Of a stretch of DNA of 64,000 nucleotides, positions 45,556-57,729 are shown one piece after another. Each line of letters starts with the position of its first letter. Within the stretch, counting starts at the first letter, position 1. The stretch is taken from positions 31,029,870-31,093,869 of the forward strand of contig NC_088712.1 in the NCBI RefSeq assembly GCF_963576615.1, written 5' to 3'. This DNA is from Watersipora subatra. Its lineage: Eukaryota > Bryozoa > Gymnolaemata > Cheilostomatida > Watersiporidae. The notes beneath the pieces were generated by a model. That model searched no databases. It saw only the letters and a program-made list of their open reading frames with translations, and was not told where the DNA came from. Position numbers and translations under genes: made by a program.

Positions 45556-48009
45556 GATCTCTAAATCAACAAAAACGACGTTAATATTTTGCTATTCAAA
45601 ACAGTACATGATAGTCAGCAAGCCCTCAAGGGGTTTTTCTGTTTCGTGTTGGTTGCGCATAGTCATTAGGAACCACGACATTGTTAGCTAAATTATCACA
45701 GTCATCTGGCATCTGAAACCATTGTCATCATTGTCATGTTCTAGGCTATCGTCTTCTACTGGTTTTTCTGTGTCTGGCTCATGCACTGCTATGTACATGT
45801 GTCGCCCCTCTCAGCTGCGGGTTGTGGTTGGCAAAGCCTCAAATCACTAATGTGTTGGGACATTGAGTCTACTTTCACCGCTGTGTTTGACAGTAATAAT
45901 GTCACTATGCCCTTTTGCCATTGTGTCGTACACTTTGCCCACACAACATCTCCTGGTTTGAAAGAATTCAACTCAGTTCTCCCGGGCAGAAAGGAATTTC
46001 CCGAAACATCTGGTGTATGGTGTCCTTCATACTTGTACATCCATTCAGCAGGAATGGCCTCATCAATCTTTAAAGAAAATTTATGCCAATATAGCATCTC
46101 CTCGGCACTTCGACCTGTTCGAACAGTTGTTCTTTTCACTGTTCTGTGCTGTCGTTCTCCGATGCCATTCCCTTGCTGTCGATAGGCACAAGAGAATATG
46201 TGGTCAATACGCCGCTTCTCCACCAGTTTTTTCATTACTTTGCTGCGATAGCATGGCTGTTGTCTGACAGAAATTCCTTGGGAGGACAGCGTTCATAAAA
46301 TATTTGTTCGAGCCCTCTCACTACCGCCTCAGCTGTCTCCTTTTGCTAGTTGTCTCCACAAAGAGAACCTGCTAGGTCCACAATCAACTACTGTCAAATA
46401 AATGATTTCTCGATAATGGGTGATGTCTGATGCTAGTCTTACCCACGTTTCTTTAATGGCCAGTTCACCACAATCCCATCTCACCAGTGAGGGATCTACC
46501 TGCTTACAGACATGAAACTCTTTGACCACCTGTTCGACATCCTTTGACACCGATTCACCCTATTTTGGGTGGGCTAAATAAAAAGTTCTGTCGACTCTTA
46601 GGTGATTAGTGTCATGAAGGTCTCTGATTGCTTGGACTGGGTGCATGCTGACAACCGCTGTAGCACACACTCAGGCCTTCAGCCATTTCTTGGAAACACT
46701 CATTAGTGTGTCTGCTAAGTTTTCTTCTGACTTTACCAATTTCATTTCATCATACTCGGCAATCATACTGAGCCTTCTTCATGTGAGCATCTCCCAGTCC
46801 GTAATCATATTATCACCGTTTACTGTTGGTGATAATAGACTTGACCCAACCATACACGGTAGCTAAATCGGTGATCACACATACTGGCATGAGGCCCCAT
46901 TTCGCTCTACAACTAACACCTCGTATTACTGCGCTTAGCTCTGCAACGTTAATATGATTGCCATCATCTTTGCGTAACCAGCAGCTATCTTTCACCTTTT
47001 GCCTATCAATTTTTACAAATGTACCAATTGCCAGGTTTCTTGTGTCACATCATATTGTTCCACGTCTCTTGTCGGGTACTGACCACTGTCTACCTACTGG
47101 GTCTTTTTCTTTCAGCATCTCCACTGTATCATGTATCATTACCTGAACTCGCTCTGGAACTGTCCCATCCTAGCCATATTTGTTACTTTCTCTCTTCATG
47201 TAACTACAGGCCACCCTCAACCAACCACCAACTGGATAGTAGCCTATAAGCTCCCACACAGGAAGAACAATTCCATTTTTGTCTTGTTCTCTGTCTTTTC
47301 TCCAGCATCATTGTCTTTGCACTACTGAAGTTTACTAGACTCATCTCTTTTTAGAACACTAGCAACTTCAATGCACTCAGGCTACTTAGTCACTAAGCCA
47401 TACTTGGTGAGATGCTCCCTTACATGTGCTACTGAAACATTATCGTTATCTACAATTATATCGTCTATGAAATGATCAGTACCAGCTTCAATCTTGCTAT
47501 CAAATGAAAGTACCTTGCGTAGCACCTTTGACATGATCTTATGCGCCACATCAAGCCCAAAGCCAATCTGTGTCATTACAAAGAACTTGTCTTTGTACCT
47601 GAGAGCCTGAAATTTCAAAAGCTCATTCACATACAACTGCAGATAATCTTTCTTCAGTCTTTATCTCATTTCTTTCTACATAAATGTTTGGGCTAAATCC
47701 GTTATGATTACCAATGGAGCGACCGACATAACATCACAGCCAAGTCGCATAGGCGAAAGAGAACTACTCTCTTTCAGTGCAGCTGATGCAACAGGTGCAG
47801 TGCGTATTGTGACACGGTGTTGTTTTGCTCACTCCACTCGACGGGGTACAACTCTACAAAACAACAGTTTATCAAGACAGGCTAACCCTGCAGTTCTGCT
47901 ACAAGTTGTAATTTCTCAATCCGCACAGAATTTCCACTGGTGTTGTAGTTTTCATAGCTTTTTGTAATGTCCAAAAACCTTACGCTTTTAGCCATTATCC
48001 TCTTGTAGT

Positions 48010-48245
48010 ATTGCCGAATTAGCTTGTAGTTACAATGCAGCAAGTTCATTACTGTTGTCTCTTCGTTCACTAGCCAGGACAATCTGCCTAGGTTGAGCCC
48101 ACGCAAAAAGTAGTGAATCAGTCTGACCAATCAGGTACTAGTAAGTAAGCCAATGCACATCAAAAAAAGGAGAGTCTCCCTCAAGCTAAACAACAACACA
48201 GGATACACGAGGTCAGCAAATCGTGCTATGACATAAATCATCGCA
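48010..48245 (-). repeat. Right LTR-like direct repeat of the old retroelement
   Basis: Partner of 45325-45555. Exact outer ends could not be fixed because the flanks have diverged. Confidence 0.75.
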
Positions 48246-48249
48246 AATG

Positions 48250-50050
48250 TTATAATATAATTATAACAGTAATATATAGACTATCAAAATAAACTGGACC
48301 AGGATGTTTATGTGACTATATCCTAAAAGATGAGCCGGTTGTTGGCTCTGATAAATTGTAGATGTTGCATTGGTAATTAATAGAGCTTGACTATCCGATC
48401 AATTATTCTAAGATGTGTTGGGAATGGCTCAATGTATTACCGAGCGCTGATGGGCTGCTTCAAGTAGTTATTGCTAATAGCTCCTAGATAAGGTCTGATC
48501 TTGTTTATTGACTGTTTTAATTAACTTATCTTGTTGATTAATGTAACTAATATCTTTCAGTTGACCTTCCCAGATGCTGCAAGTTAGAATTACAATTTCA
48601 AAGGAAACCAAATTCCTGAAGTAAAGAATGTCGAATGGTTTTCCCATAACTCTATGTTTATTTTACGAACAGGAAACAGATATAACAGTTATACCTATAG
48701 ACTAAAGTATAAGAATAAAAAGTGAGTGTCTGAAACCCAAATTATAGTCACCCTTTTGTTCTCTGTTAATCAACTTTTTGGCTTGCTCTGCTGACACATC
48801 TGTCTGCCACAATGAAGCCGTATTGAAAGAGCGAAGATTATGAGGAGATATTCGTCCTTTCATATTGATTCAGCATTACCCTTAGGGTCAAGGAGTGAAA
48901 CTATGTTTCAGATCTTTGATTGTGAATCTTGTAGTTTTGGAGGTTTCTGACTACGTGTTGTTGTTTTTCGTCAGCAAAGATTTCAGCATGTGTAACCTAA
49001 TCATATTCCCAGGTCTGGTGTAAATTGGCACCAGATGCGAATTTTAAGATTGCACCACACAGGTTGCTATAGTCTGGGCTATAACTAGAATCTTTTGATG
49101 ATTATCTGAGATTTCCTTATGCCAAGTTCTCAATGTCCTAACAGTACAATGATTAGGTTGAATCTGGAAGTTGGCTTGTAATACTGATCATCTCATTTCT
49201 GGAATGTGTAAATGCTGTAACTGGGGCAATTTGTTATGAAATTTGTAATGATGCTGTAACTTGTTTATTCCCTTTGACTACCTGGACATGGCTGATATCA
49301 GATATAAAAATGTGGTATGTATGTATTTAGATCTGTATTTCTGGGCGAACTTCATAGTTACGTCAATAAAATAGATAGTGGTGTACTTATTTGTCACCGT
49401 TCAAGCATATCAGACTGTATGTAAGGTTTAGTTTGTAAGGTTGCTCATACAAATTAGTATGTCCGATTTATTTAAAATACCGATAAGCAAGGTTGAGTCC
49501 GTCCTAATTGAAGAGGGTAAGGATTTTTAAAGAAATATCTTGGTTCTATAGATTCCATAGCTCTTGTCGAGCATTTGAAATGGGTTATCGGTTTACGAGG
49601 TGAATCTGTTGTTAGCTGTTTGCGGACTACAAATTTCTTGAAATGATTTTTAGTTAAATTCTTTATCTGAAAGCTGTGTCCTGCTATCTTAGCTATGTTG
49701 CTTTTCACTTGTTGTTGCAGTGAGCTGTTTGTGCTCTGTATTATGAGATGCAGTGTAGTTCGGATGTGGCTATACAACAAACATTGTATAGTATATATCT
49801 TGCTTAATTGTAATATCGTTCTATTGTATCCCTATTAGCACATGTCGAGCTTCTTTTGGCGGATCAAAGTTTCACCTCCACCGTTTTTACTCATGTACAT
49901 AGGACAAATTTTTTCTTAAGAAGTTGACCTAAAAACCCAGGTGCTTCTTATCAATGGTTACTTTTATTATAAACATGCATTTATTATAATATTGAAAATT
50001 TATAAAAATTTCATACTTACAATATTTATCCTCATCGTCACTGTCTTCTT
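48250..50050. other. No gene recognised; right part probably 3' flank of the Tigger transposon
   Basis: AT-rich. A 102-codon minus-strand ORF at 49472-49780 has no recognisable domain. The stretch at about 49890-50050, including gtgcttcttatcaatggtta, probably belongs to the 3' end of the Tigger element whose transposase begins at 50060, but no terminal repeat could be matched. Confidence 0.35.
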
Positions 50051-50829
50051 TCAACAATGCAGCCTACTCCTGTTGCGTTATGCAATCACCATGATAGTCC
50101 AACTATTTCTCCCTTTCGTCGTCATCATCGGTGTCTGGGTCCTCTATCCAGAGAATGTCCTGTTCCATGCCGTCTACCATGTTGCTGATAGAACAATTCT
50201 TGAATCCTTTCACCACCGTCTTGATTGGCAATCCTTTCCAGGCATCTACTATTCATTGGCAGATTGTAGGTATGTCGACCTTCCTTATGTTGCCGCCCTT
50301 GCTGAAAGTATGCTCACCGTTAATCATCCATTCTGCCCATTTCTGCTTTAATGCTGTTTTGAGTGGCTTGTTCACAATGACATCAATCGGTTGCAAAATA
50401 CTGGTCATGTTGCCGGGGATTTTTATGTTATGTTAGTGTATTTTCATCATAAAAACAGAGACATAACCTAAATAAATATACATATATGAATAAGCAATCA
50501 TAATACAATAGGGTGTGATGAAGGCCCACGTGCACAGTAGCAGGGCTAATCAAGGTGCAGGGCCCGAGTTGACAATTTTCTGAATGTAAAAATGTTCACA
50601 TATTAAGACCTAAAGCCATCCCAATGAGTCAAGCAGATGCTTCTTTAAAGCAATCATAAAACTATTTGAATTTTCAATGTACCTGATCGATATTGGCAAG
50701 TCATTCCAAATACTGGACAGTAAGTTACCTGGTAACTGGTACCTGGTAATACTGGTAAGTTACCTGTCGATGTCCAGCTGTGGCTGTAGACTTAGGGTAA
50801 GGTTAGGCATAGGAAGAATATCAAGTAGC

Positions 50830-53800
50830 ATAAGAGTTGAACATGAGTGTCAGAGTAGAATGATGAATGAGCGAGATACCTAAATTGTATAACTCTTTAA
50901 TTGGAAGAACATTAGCCTTTTTGAACAGATCAACTGTGTGGTCTTTGAATCTTTTATGGATGATTATTCGCAATAGATGCTTCTGAATCAGAAATATTTT
51001 ATTCAAATGACACTCTGCAGCGTTGCCCCTAATGACACTCTGCAGCATTGCTCCTAATGACACTCTGCAGCATTGCCCCTAATGACACTCTGCAGCATTG
51101 CCCCTAATGACACTCTGCAGCATTGCCCCTAATGACACTGCAGCATTGCCCCTAATGACTCTCTGCAGCATTGCCCCAAATGACACTCTGCAGCATTGCC
51201 CCTAATGACACTCTGCAGCATTGCCCCTAATGACACTCTGCAGCATTGCCCCTAATGACACTCTGCAGCATTGCCCCTAATTACACTCTGCAGCATTGCC
51301 CCTAATGACACTCTGCAGCATTGCCCCAAATGACACTCTGCAGCATTGCCTCTAATGACACTCTACAGCATTGCCCTATGCTTCTAAACAATAAATTAAG
51401 TTTACTGTTTATTAAACTGTTATAAAGCAATATCAAAATGTCAGTTGGAAAAATTTCTGAGGCTTTGAAAATTATACGCAAATTTTTATGTAGTTGACTT
51501 CTCAAATAATCAATATGAGAAAACCAGTTTAATGAGTTGTCAATAACTACTCCTAAGATTTTCACATTTGTAACATTATTTATTGGCTTACCGTTGATAC
51601 AAGTTTATATTTTGGCTAAGTTCGAATTTATTTTGATGATTTTTGATTATTATTAAATTTGTTTTATCAATGTTAAGAGTTAGTTTATTTGCAGTACACC
51701 AATTTTGAACTCTATCTGAATTTGAAGCTGAATTGATTTTGTGGACATTATCATTTAATTTTTTGTCAGTAAAAAACAGATTTGTATCATCAACAAACGA
51801 ACTAGTAGAGAAGGGTTTCGAATAATAAATTAAATCATTTACATAGAGAAGGAACATTGTAGGGCCGAGGATATATAGAACCTTGTGGAATCTCACATTC
51901 AATTTGTTGTGATTCTGATAGAGTAGATTTATTTAGATATACTGACTGAGTTCTATCAGAAAGGTAACTTTTAAATAGTTCGACAGTGCTACATGAAAGA
52001 TTATAAGCTGTGGGTTTTTGAAACAAAATAGAGTGATTTATGGTGTCGAAAGCCTTCGAGAAGTCAATAAAAATACCGAGGACAATGTTTTTTTTCCATT
52101 TAAAGCAGAAAAAGACTGATTTGAAAAATCTATTAAAGCATTATGTGTGCCTTTCCCTTTTTGAAACCAATATTGATGTTGTATTATTATGCTGTGTGTT
52201 TCCAAGTGATTCTGCACCTGACTGTTCATGACTTCCTCAAAAATTTTTAAAAAAACTGGTAGAATTGGTATAGGTCTATAATTGCTAGACACCATTTTTG
52301 ATCCTTTCTTTAACAATGGTAGCAATTTTCATGTTAGTAGGAACAGTGCCAGTATTAATTGCCATGTTTATTATATAGGTTAAGGGTAATGTAAGGTAGG
52401 GTGCACACATTTTAACAAGCTTAGCGGGAATCAAATCCAATCCTGCAGCTTTCTTTCCATTTAGACCAATTAAAGTGTTATTAAAAACACTTGACATAAC
52501 ACAGACATGATAAAACACAGACATGATAAAACACTTGACTGTCTACATGACATAATTTAAATTCCGGAAAGATTTTAGACCTAATTGAACGTAAGACCTA
52601 ATTGAATGTAAGTCGATTTGGCTTTCAGAAAAAGCTTTAGCAAGCTGAGGTCCTATCTGGGTAAAATAATTGTTAAATTTATCTGCTATCTTTAGTTGGT
52701 TTGTTATGATTTCATCATTGCTATCTGAAAGCAGCTTAACAATTTTATTGTCTTTGATAGCTTTCATTCCACTCGCTTAACCACTTTCCACATCTCAGCG
52801 AAGTTGGAAGATTTAGCTATTAGCTTTTCATAAAACATACATTTAGCTTTTTTAATGAATGTACTGACCTTATTTCTTTGAACAATGTACGCTTTTTTAA
52901 GCTTTGGACTAAAAGGAAATGAAATATATTTCTTGAAAAGTGAATCTTTTTTCTTAGCTCAGTTTTAATATTACCTGTAAACCATCCCTTCGTCATATAA
53001 TTATTAACACCGCTTTTTTGTTTCTGATTCTTGAAAGGAGCAATTTTATCAAAAACCTCCAGTGATATTTTTACAAAATTATCATACGCTTCATTCACAT
53101 TTCTTGCATCATATACAGGGTTCCATTTTACATTTTTAAATATACTTTCTAGATTATATGAATTGGTATTTTTGAAACATCGCTTTGATATTTTGGGAGT
53201 TACCTCACAGTTTTTATCTTGAAAGATTGCAAAAATTAAAAAAATAGTCAGATGTGTCTTTAGTAATAGTACCACGCACTATATCATTTGATTCAAAGTT
53301 AACAAGAATGTGATCAATACATGTTTTGGAAGTAGAGGTAACTCGAGTTGGAATATCTATTAAATTTATAAAATTGTACTGATGAAAAGTAGTAATGCAA
53401 CTAGAACTTTCATTGTTAAGGATATTTATGTTTGTCTCCCACATGATATGGTTTAGAAGAGGATAAGATGTTTAGAGAGTGAATGAAGAGAAGATGCAAA
53501 ATCAACAAGAAACCCACCAGTGTCCCACCAGTGTCCAGTGAAGGGGAACGATGAATTGCAGTAATAGTAAGAGGCCTGCCAGAGGCACCCACCAGACTCA
53601 CAGAAATTGCTTCAGATCCACTTAACTTAACAGAATGATGTTCTGATACAGCCCAGCTACTGTGCACATAGACCCCTGTTCCACCACATCTCGTTGGTCG
53701 ACACTCACCTAAAAATACATAACTTTCAATCGGAAAGCATGTTTGTTGGTTGTCATACAAAAATGTTTCATTTACGCAAATAACGTGAAAAAAAGAAGCT

Positions 53801-54000
53801 TTGACAGAGGAAAGTAACTCGTATAGCTTATTTATATTTTTCGATAAGCTTCGTATATTACAGTGCAAAAGGCGAAAACCGTCGTAATAATAATTGTTGA
53901 GAACTTCTATGTCATAAGGATTACATGAAGGCACTAAATCCATAGTGCAAAAAAGATTCCTAATTATTTGTATATTTAAACTACAGAGCTTAAATCTCAT
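50830..54000 (-). pseudogene. LINE ORF2 (endonuclease-reverse transcriptase), broken
   Basis: Endonuclease blocks LLHCNIRSLSKNI and VICVNETFL near 53.8 kb, GGTGVYVHSSW near 53.66 kb, LIDIPTRVTSTSKTCIDHIL near 53.3 kb. Reverse transcriptase blocks GKKAAGLDLIPAKLVKMCAP near 52.45 kb, SNYRPIPILPVFLKIFEEVM near 52.25 kb, the catalytic FVDDTNLFF near 51.8 kb, and KILGVVIDNSLNWFSHIDYL near 51.55 kb. The thumb resumes left of the minisatellite (LIQKHLLRIIIHKRFKDHT) near 50.97 kb. At least six frame changes or stops lie between blocks, for example near 53.43, 53.25, 52.78, 52.54, 52.3 and 51.9 kb. The ORF1 is far better preserved than ORF2. Confidence 0.85.
51007..51376. repeat. 25-bp minisatellite expanded inside LINE ORF2
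   Basis: About 15 copies of atgacactctgcagcattgc followed by cccta. On the LINE strand one unit reads GNAAECH, following VIWGNA/VIRGNA on its edges. That is the WGNa motif expected between the palm and thumb of CR1/Jockey reverse transcriptases, so the repeat grew from the element's own coding sequence. Because 25 is not a multiple of three the frame rotates from copy to copy. One copy lacks three bases (near 51135). Confidence 0.93.
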
Positions 54001-54063
54001 TTTTCATTAAAGGCTAACAAGTCAGTATTTGAGCTTATTCGCAAGGCAGGGGAGTCATCTGTC

Positions 54064-54684
54064 TTACGAAAGATACACTCGCTGATTCACTGTCCAAACA
54101 CATTTATAGCCATAGGTCTTGCGATATTCACGGGCCTTAAAGAAGAGTTGTCTAATTTCAAAATTCAAGTATTCATTTATAAAGACTTTGTCACTGTTTC
54201 CTATGTAGCCAATGTCCGATGCAATGTAAGGTTGACAAAGTTTTTTACAGCTTGAGATAAATTTAGTCCGAACATGCGTTTGTAGAAATCGTACTACCAG
54301 TGACTTCTTGTTTTTGTTTCTATATATAACATCAATGTTTTCTGCTGATACTTTCAAAACAAGTTTCCTGGCTATGCTGGATACAATGTCCACAGTATTT
54401 TTATTGGATTCATGTGGAAGACCTTGTATCTCTACTGTGCGCCCAGTGGTTAAATCTTCAAGATGGTTTAATTTTGTCTCAAATTTAGGTAGCACCACCT
54501 TTACACTTGTCATGTCAGATTTCAGCTCTTCAACTACTTCTGAATGGTAATTCATACTCTGTTCCAGATCAACCATTTTTAGTTCAATTTTATCAATTTT
54601 TGCTTCAACTCCAGTTAGACGAGAAATAATATCCTTTAAGAGTGCTTGTGTTTTCATCGACTGAACTAGATGAAGACACAGCAC
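54064..54684 (-). CDS. LINE ORF1 protein (coiled coil plus FP25-like domain), 5' end probably missing
   Basis: An open frame reads through MKTQALLKDIISRLTGVEAK and a heptad-rich coiled coil (residues about 15-70), then VEIQGLPHESN, a Lys-rich RNA-binding-like segment, and ends with KAREYRKTYGYKCVW. This matches the ORF1 type with a C-terminal baculovirus FP25-like domain common in invertebrate CR1/Jockey-like LINEs, which binds the element RNA. About 190 residues are intact from the in-frame Met, shorter than the usual 300 or more, in keeping with 5' truncation. There is no stop within it. Confidence 0.75.
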   Translation of the reverse strand: MLCLHLVQSMKTQALLKDIISRLTGVEAKIDKIELKMVDLEQSMNYHSEVVEELKSDMTSVKVVLPKFETKLNHLEDLTTGRTVEIQGLPHESNKNTVDIVSSIARKLVLKVSAENIDVIYRNKNKKSLVVRFLQTHVRTKFISSCKKLCQPYIASDIGYIGNSDKVFINEYLNFEIRQLFFKAREYRKTYGYKCVWTVNQRVYLS

Positions 54685-55539
54685 TCGAGATGACGACGAG
54701 GTCTGTATTGTGCTGCTTCAATTTTGATTTAACATTGTTGGTCGTATGGCATCGGAAAGCATCTAATACCATCATCGATTGCTGCTTTTTCAGACCGCTT
54801 TTGCGTTTCACCCATACTGTTTTCATCGAGTCGTCCATTAAGCTGTCATTGAACCATCCTGTTTTTGCACCCTGACTATCACACCACTCGGGAACTAGTC
54901 TTTGGGCATAGTTTTCCTCTTGAAGACGACGTACGGTGGTAACTTCTTGCCATGAGCCATACACCCAGGCATCAGGCCGAACCAGGTCTTTTTATTTCCA
55001 GTCGATCACATAGTAACAGACCTTGCACCTTTAATGCTTACTGTGGTCTCGGATGGCAGGTCGAATGTCAGCAGTTTCTGGTCGGGGTTTCCAATCTGGC
55101 TTATATTGTAGTCGAATTTCTGACGCGGTTTGATGACATAACTTTGAAATTTCATTAATAACTCCTCGTGGTCGCTGGGTAGTTGCTGACTAATGGTAGT
55201 TCTTCATCTTATTGATAGGCTATTTCTTGTGAAGAATTTCTTGCACCAGTTCATCGTCGCCTGAATTCTGTGATATTTTGCTCTTTCGCCAATTTAGGAG
55301 CCTGTAAATGAACGGTAGTGGCCCCCAGCAGTCTCGATGAGTATCTTGAATCCATTTAATAAGCATATTTTCTAGGTTAGGGTGGTGATCCTTCGAGTCT
55401 CTGTCCACCCTCCTCACCTTTTGCATTTCTTTGATGGTACTTTTGGCTTTTTCCATTTTCTGATCACGCATTTTGTCGGACCAATTTGCCACTCGGCTTC
55501 CCGGTTCCCATGTTCTTTCTTTCACTTGATCACTTCCAT

Positions 55540-56050
55540 TTTAAACTTTCAAGCATAGCTCTGTCGTGTTGTCTTCACCATGTTGAAGGGTTATAATGAA
55601 CTGCTATTTTTAAAACTACCAGTAATAAGTAAAATATTTACACTGCCGATGTGTACGTGAAAGTGTAATTTCAACCAATCATGGAGTAGTATTTGACTCT
55701 CGTTGGAGCAGAAACTTTTTCTTAAAAATTTTCATCATCCAATCATTCGACATGAAAAATGCCGAATGATTTATAATTCACGAAAATTTATATGAAACTA
55801 CCGTTTCTATAAAAACTTAGGACTAAATTTGGCAAAATTTGCCATCATTCTCCATTTATGTAACCATTTATAGATGGCATTGCAGTTACTCGTCATGCTT
55901 TGAATTAGCGCTACATGGTGAGCCATTGGTCAAGGTGTCCGTTTATGATTGAACAGTAATCCGCATATTGTAATGATATTCGTGTAATATCATCAAGCAT
56001 GTCTCAGGTGTAAACAGCCAGTGACAAGATACTGTTAATGATAAGTAATA
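55540..56050. other. No gene recognised; probably 5' part of the Tigger element
   Basis: AT-rich, right of the Tigger N-terminus. A short inverted match around 55740-55770 (tcattcgacat, atgccgaatga) is seen. Terminal repeats were not identified. Confidence 0.35.
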
Positions 56051-56268
56051 GTATTACAAGATAAGATAATTACAAGATAATGGTGGAAAGCCCACATGCT
56101 AGGATTTTGGGTCTGATGTGAATAAATGGATCTTTATTTTAGTTTTGCTGTTTTTGAGCCAATTCAAAACTAGGCTGACAAAGCTGCAATGGATTCCAAG
56201 TTCTACTAGTCTGTTTAGCATACCATCACGCTGCACACTGTCAAATCATTTTTGTAGGTATATGAATA

Positions 56269-57729
56269 TGTGACCCAGGCAGTCAGAATGTACAATCGTG
56301 CTAAAACCACATTTTTGAGTTATTTAAAGATTTAAAATCAGCAAATTCCGAAGATTTTAATGTATTTTAAATTTTTTAAATCGGCTTATTTATGCCCAGG
56401 TTATGCAAGATTTAGTAGAGAAGGTCTCGTGATGAACCAAAACTGTTGTTTTGAGTTTAAGCAGGATAAAGTTGGTGATTCATGAACTGTAAATCATGGT
56501 TTTTGTTTACGAATCAAAATGCCATAGCAACCAACCATTTAATCTCAACCAATATTGATGAAACCTGTAATTCTCCACAATAAAACCCTGACAAAGATGA
56601 TCGTTGCATTTTTATTCCAATTCGAAAGGACGGTTGACCTCCCAAAGGTCATGCTAAGGTTAACAATATATGTGGCTAAAAGCTCACCGTCCTGGAGATA
56701 TTCATTAAAAGGGAATGCTTCAAACTGGGCACTTCTCATCAAGCTATATTGCTATGACTGCATATAATGACAGTCCAACAACTTAACAAAGAGTTGGAAG
56801 TGTGTTCAGAATTGTCCACCTATACAGAAGGTCGTGGTAAGGTCAACGAAGAGTGAACACAGAGGGCATCAGGATGCGGAAATATCAATCCAACTCATCA
56901 AGTGACCATTCATTCTAGAGCTCTTTTTATGTAGTTTAATAATCACACAGTGTAGCACGAGTACGCTGCACAGATTTATTGTAGCGCATTGGAGGGGTTT
57001 GTTTGTTATGCTAGTGGCAATTTGTTCCAACACAACCATATCCAATGTTTCCTTCGGTAATCCTTGATACAAAGTTCTAATGAGGCTTAATTGTTCAGAT
57101 GACATAAAACTAGCGCGTCATTCCCTAAATTTGCACCCACTTATTAGTTCGATGTCAACAGCTAGAATGGGAATGTTATCAGCAGTGATAGGCTGATCAT
57201 TATTCTCTGTAATTTGATTTAATTCATTGGCATTATCATTAGTAGCCACATATTGAGTAAGCAGCTGTATTTCTAAGGTTGCCCTATTATTACAATTGTC
57301 ATCATCGCTTTCACTATGATCTGAGGCAGCTGACTCAGATTCTAAGTAGAAATACTCATCTAGCATCAACTAGCCATAATTTTTGCGATGATTTTATTTT
57401 GTTGTAGCCTGAAGCATTAAAACAGGAAATAGCTACATACATGCGCGCACCCGCAGTTAGAGCTTATATTTATGATCTTGGGTTATGAAAAATTCCATAG
57501 CAACCACCGATACGGGTATAGTTAAATGACAATTCTGGCTTTATGATTGGTCAGACACAAAAATAAACGAGACCATGTGAAAGAGCAGGATTGAATGCAC
57601 TATAAACCACTGTTTACTAAAATAGTGACGGTGAGTCATATAATAGTGTAAAGCACGCTTAGCGCGCTATTGTGAACAATGCAATTACCGCACGATTGTA
57701 CATTCTGGGGTCACATTGCCGGGGTCACA
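56269..57729 (-). mobile_element. DNA transposon of unassigned superfamily, internally deleted, inside LINE RT
   Basis: Inverted ends share TGTGACCC and AGAATGTACAATCGTGC, the right end having a short extra segment that repeats GTGACCCC. ATA flanks both ends (56266-56268, 57730-57732), a possible 3-bp duplication. Inside on the minus strand an acidic N-terminal-like frame starts at 57369 (MMLDEYFYLESESAASDHSE), which recalls piggyBac transposases, and short frames at 57105-56869 and 56742-56545 follow. No DDE core is seen, so this is a deletion derivative. Excising it in thought restores the LINE reading from QHGF to FDSV. Confidence 0.7.

Larger units (their letters stand above)
45325..48245 (-). 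mobile_element. Old LTR retroelement fossil (RT-RNase H-integrase order), heavily broken
   Basis: Parts on the minus strand: reverse transcriptase remains near 47.4-47.6 kb (RYKDKFFVMTQIGFGL, FIDDIIVD), RNase H near 46.8-47.0 kb (HINVAELSAVIRG), integrase core near 46.3-46.6 kb (WVRLASDITHYRE) and its C-terminal part near 45.8-46.2 kb (QQGNGIGERQHRTVKR). The order fits Ty3/gypsy or BEL/Pao; the sequences resemble a gypsy-like lineage common in invertebrates, but I leave the family open. Related direct repeats of about 230 bp lie at both ends. No gag was recognised. It is interrupted at several places, probably ten or so, and is clearly older than the fossil at 24.7-29.7 kb. Confidence 0.75.
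50421..54688 (-). mobile_element. CR1/Jockey-type LINE inserted into the Tigger gene
   Basis: The boundaries come from the interrupted Tigger codons: GAT at 50418-50420 recurs at 54689-54691, a 3-bp overlap that is either a tiny target duplication or microhomology. The minus-strand 3' tail reads aacataacataaaa. ORF1 lies at 54684-54064 and begins within about 30 bp of the 5' end, so the copy is probably 5'-truncated. ORF2 follows at about 54000-50830 with endonuclease and reverse transcriptase. A 25-bp minisatellite (51007-51376) enlarges ORF2. Confidence 0.88.
50060..55530 (-). pseudogene. pogo/Tigger transposase gene, split by a LINE
   Basis: Right part (55525-54689, minus): a CENP-B-type helix-turn-helix region (HHPNLENMLIKWIQD), then YNISQIGNPDQKLLTFDLPS, SIKGARSVTM, KKLPPYVVFKRKT and FNDSL. 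The catalytic domain follows with SMMVLDAFRCHTTNNVKSKL and HNTDLVVI. The left part resumes at 50420 with PGNMTSILQPIDVIVNKPLK, then KWAEWMINGEH, VDAWKGLPIKTVVKGFKNCS and ISNMVDGMEQD, ending in an acidic tail. This is the order of Tigger/DDE-1 proteins, broken exactly between VVI and PGG/PGN of the conserved VIPGGLTS motif. Several in-frame stops also exist, so it was inactive or decayed alongside. Element ends were not found. Confidence 0.9.

Noticed and set aside
49472-49780. 102-codon minus-strand frame
   Set aside because: No motif, no splice context, and no relation to the adjacent Tigger transposase could be shown.
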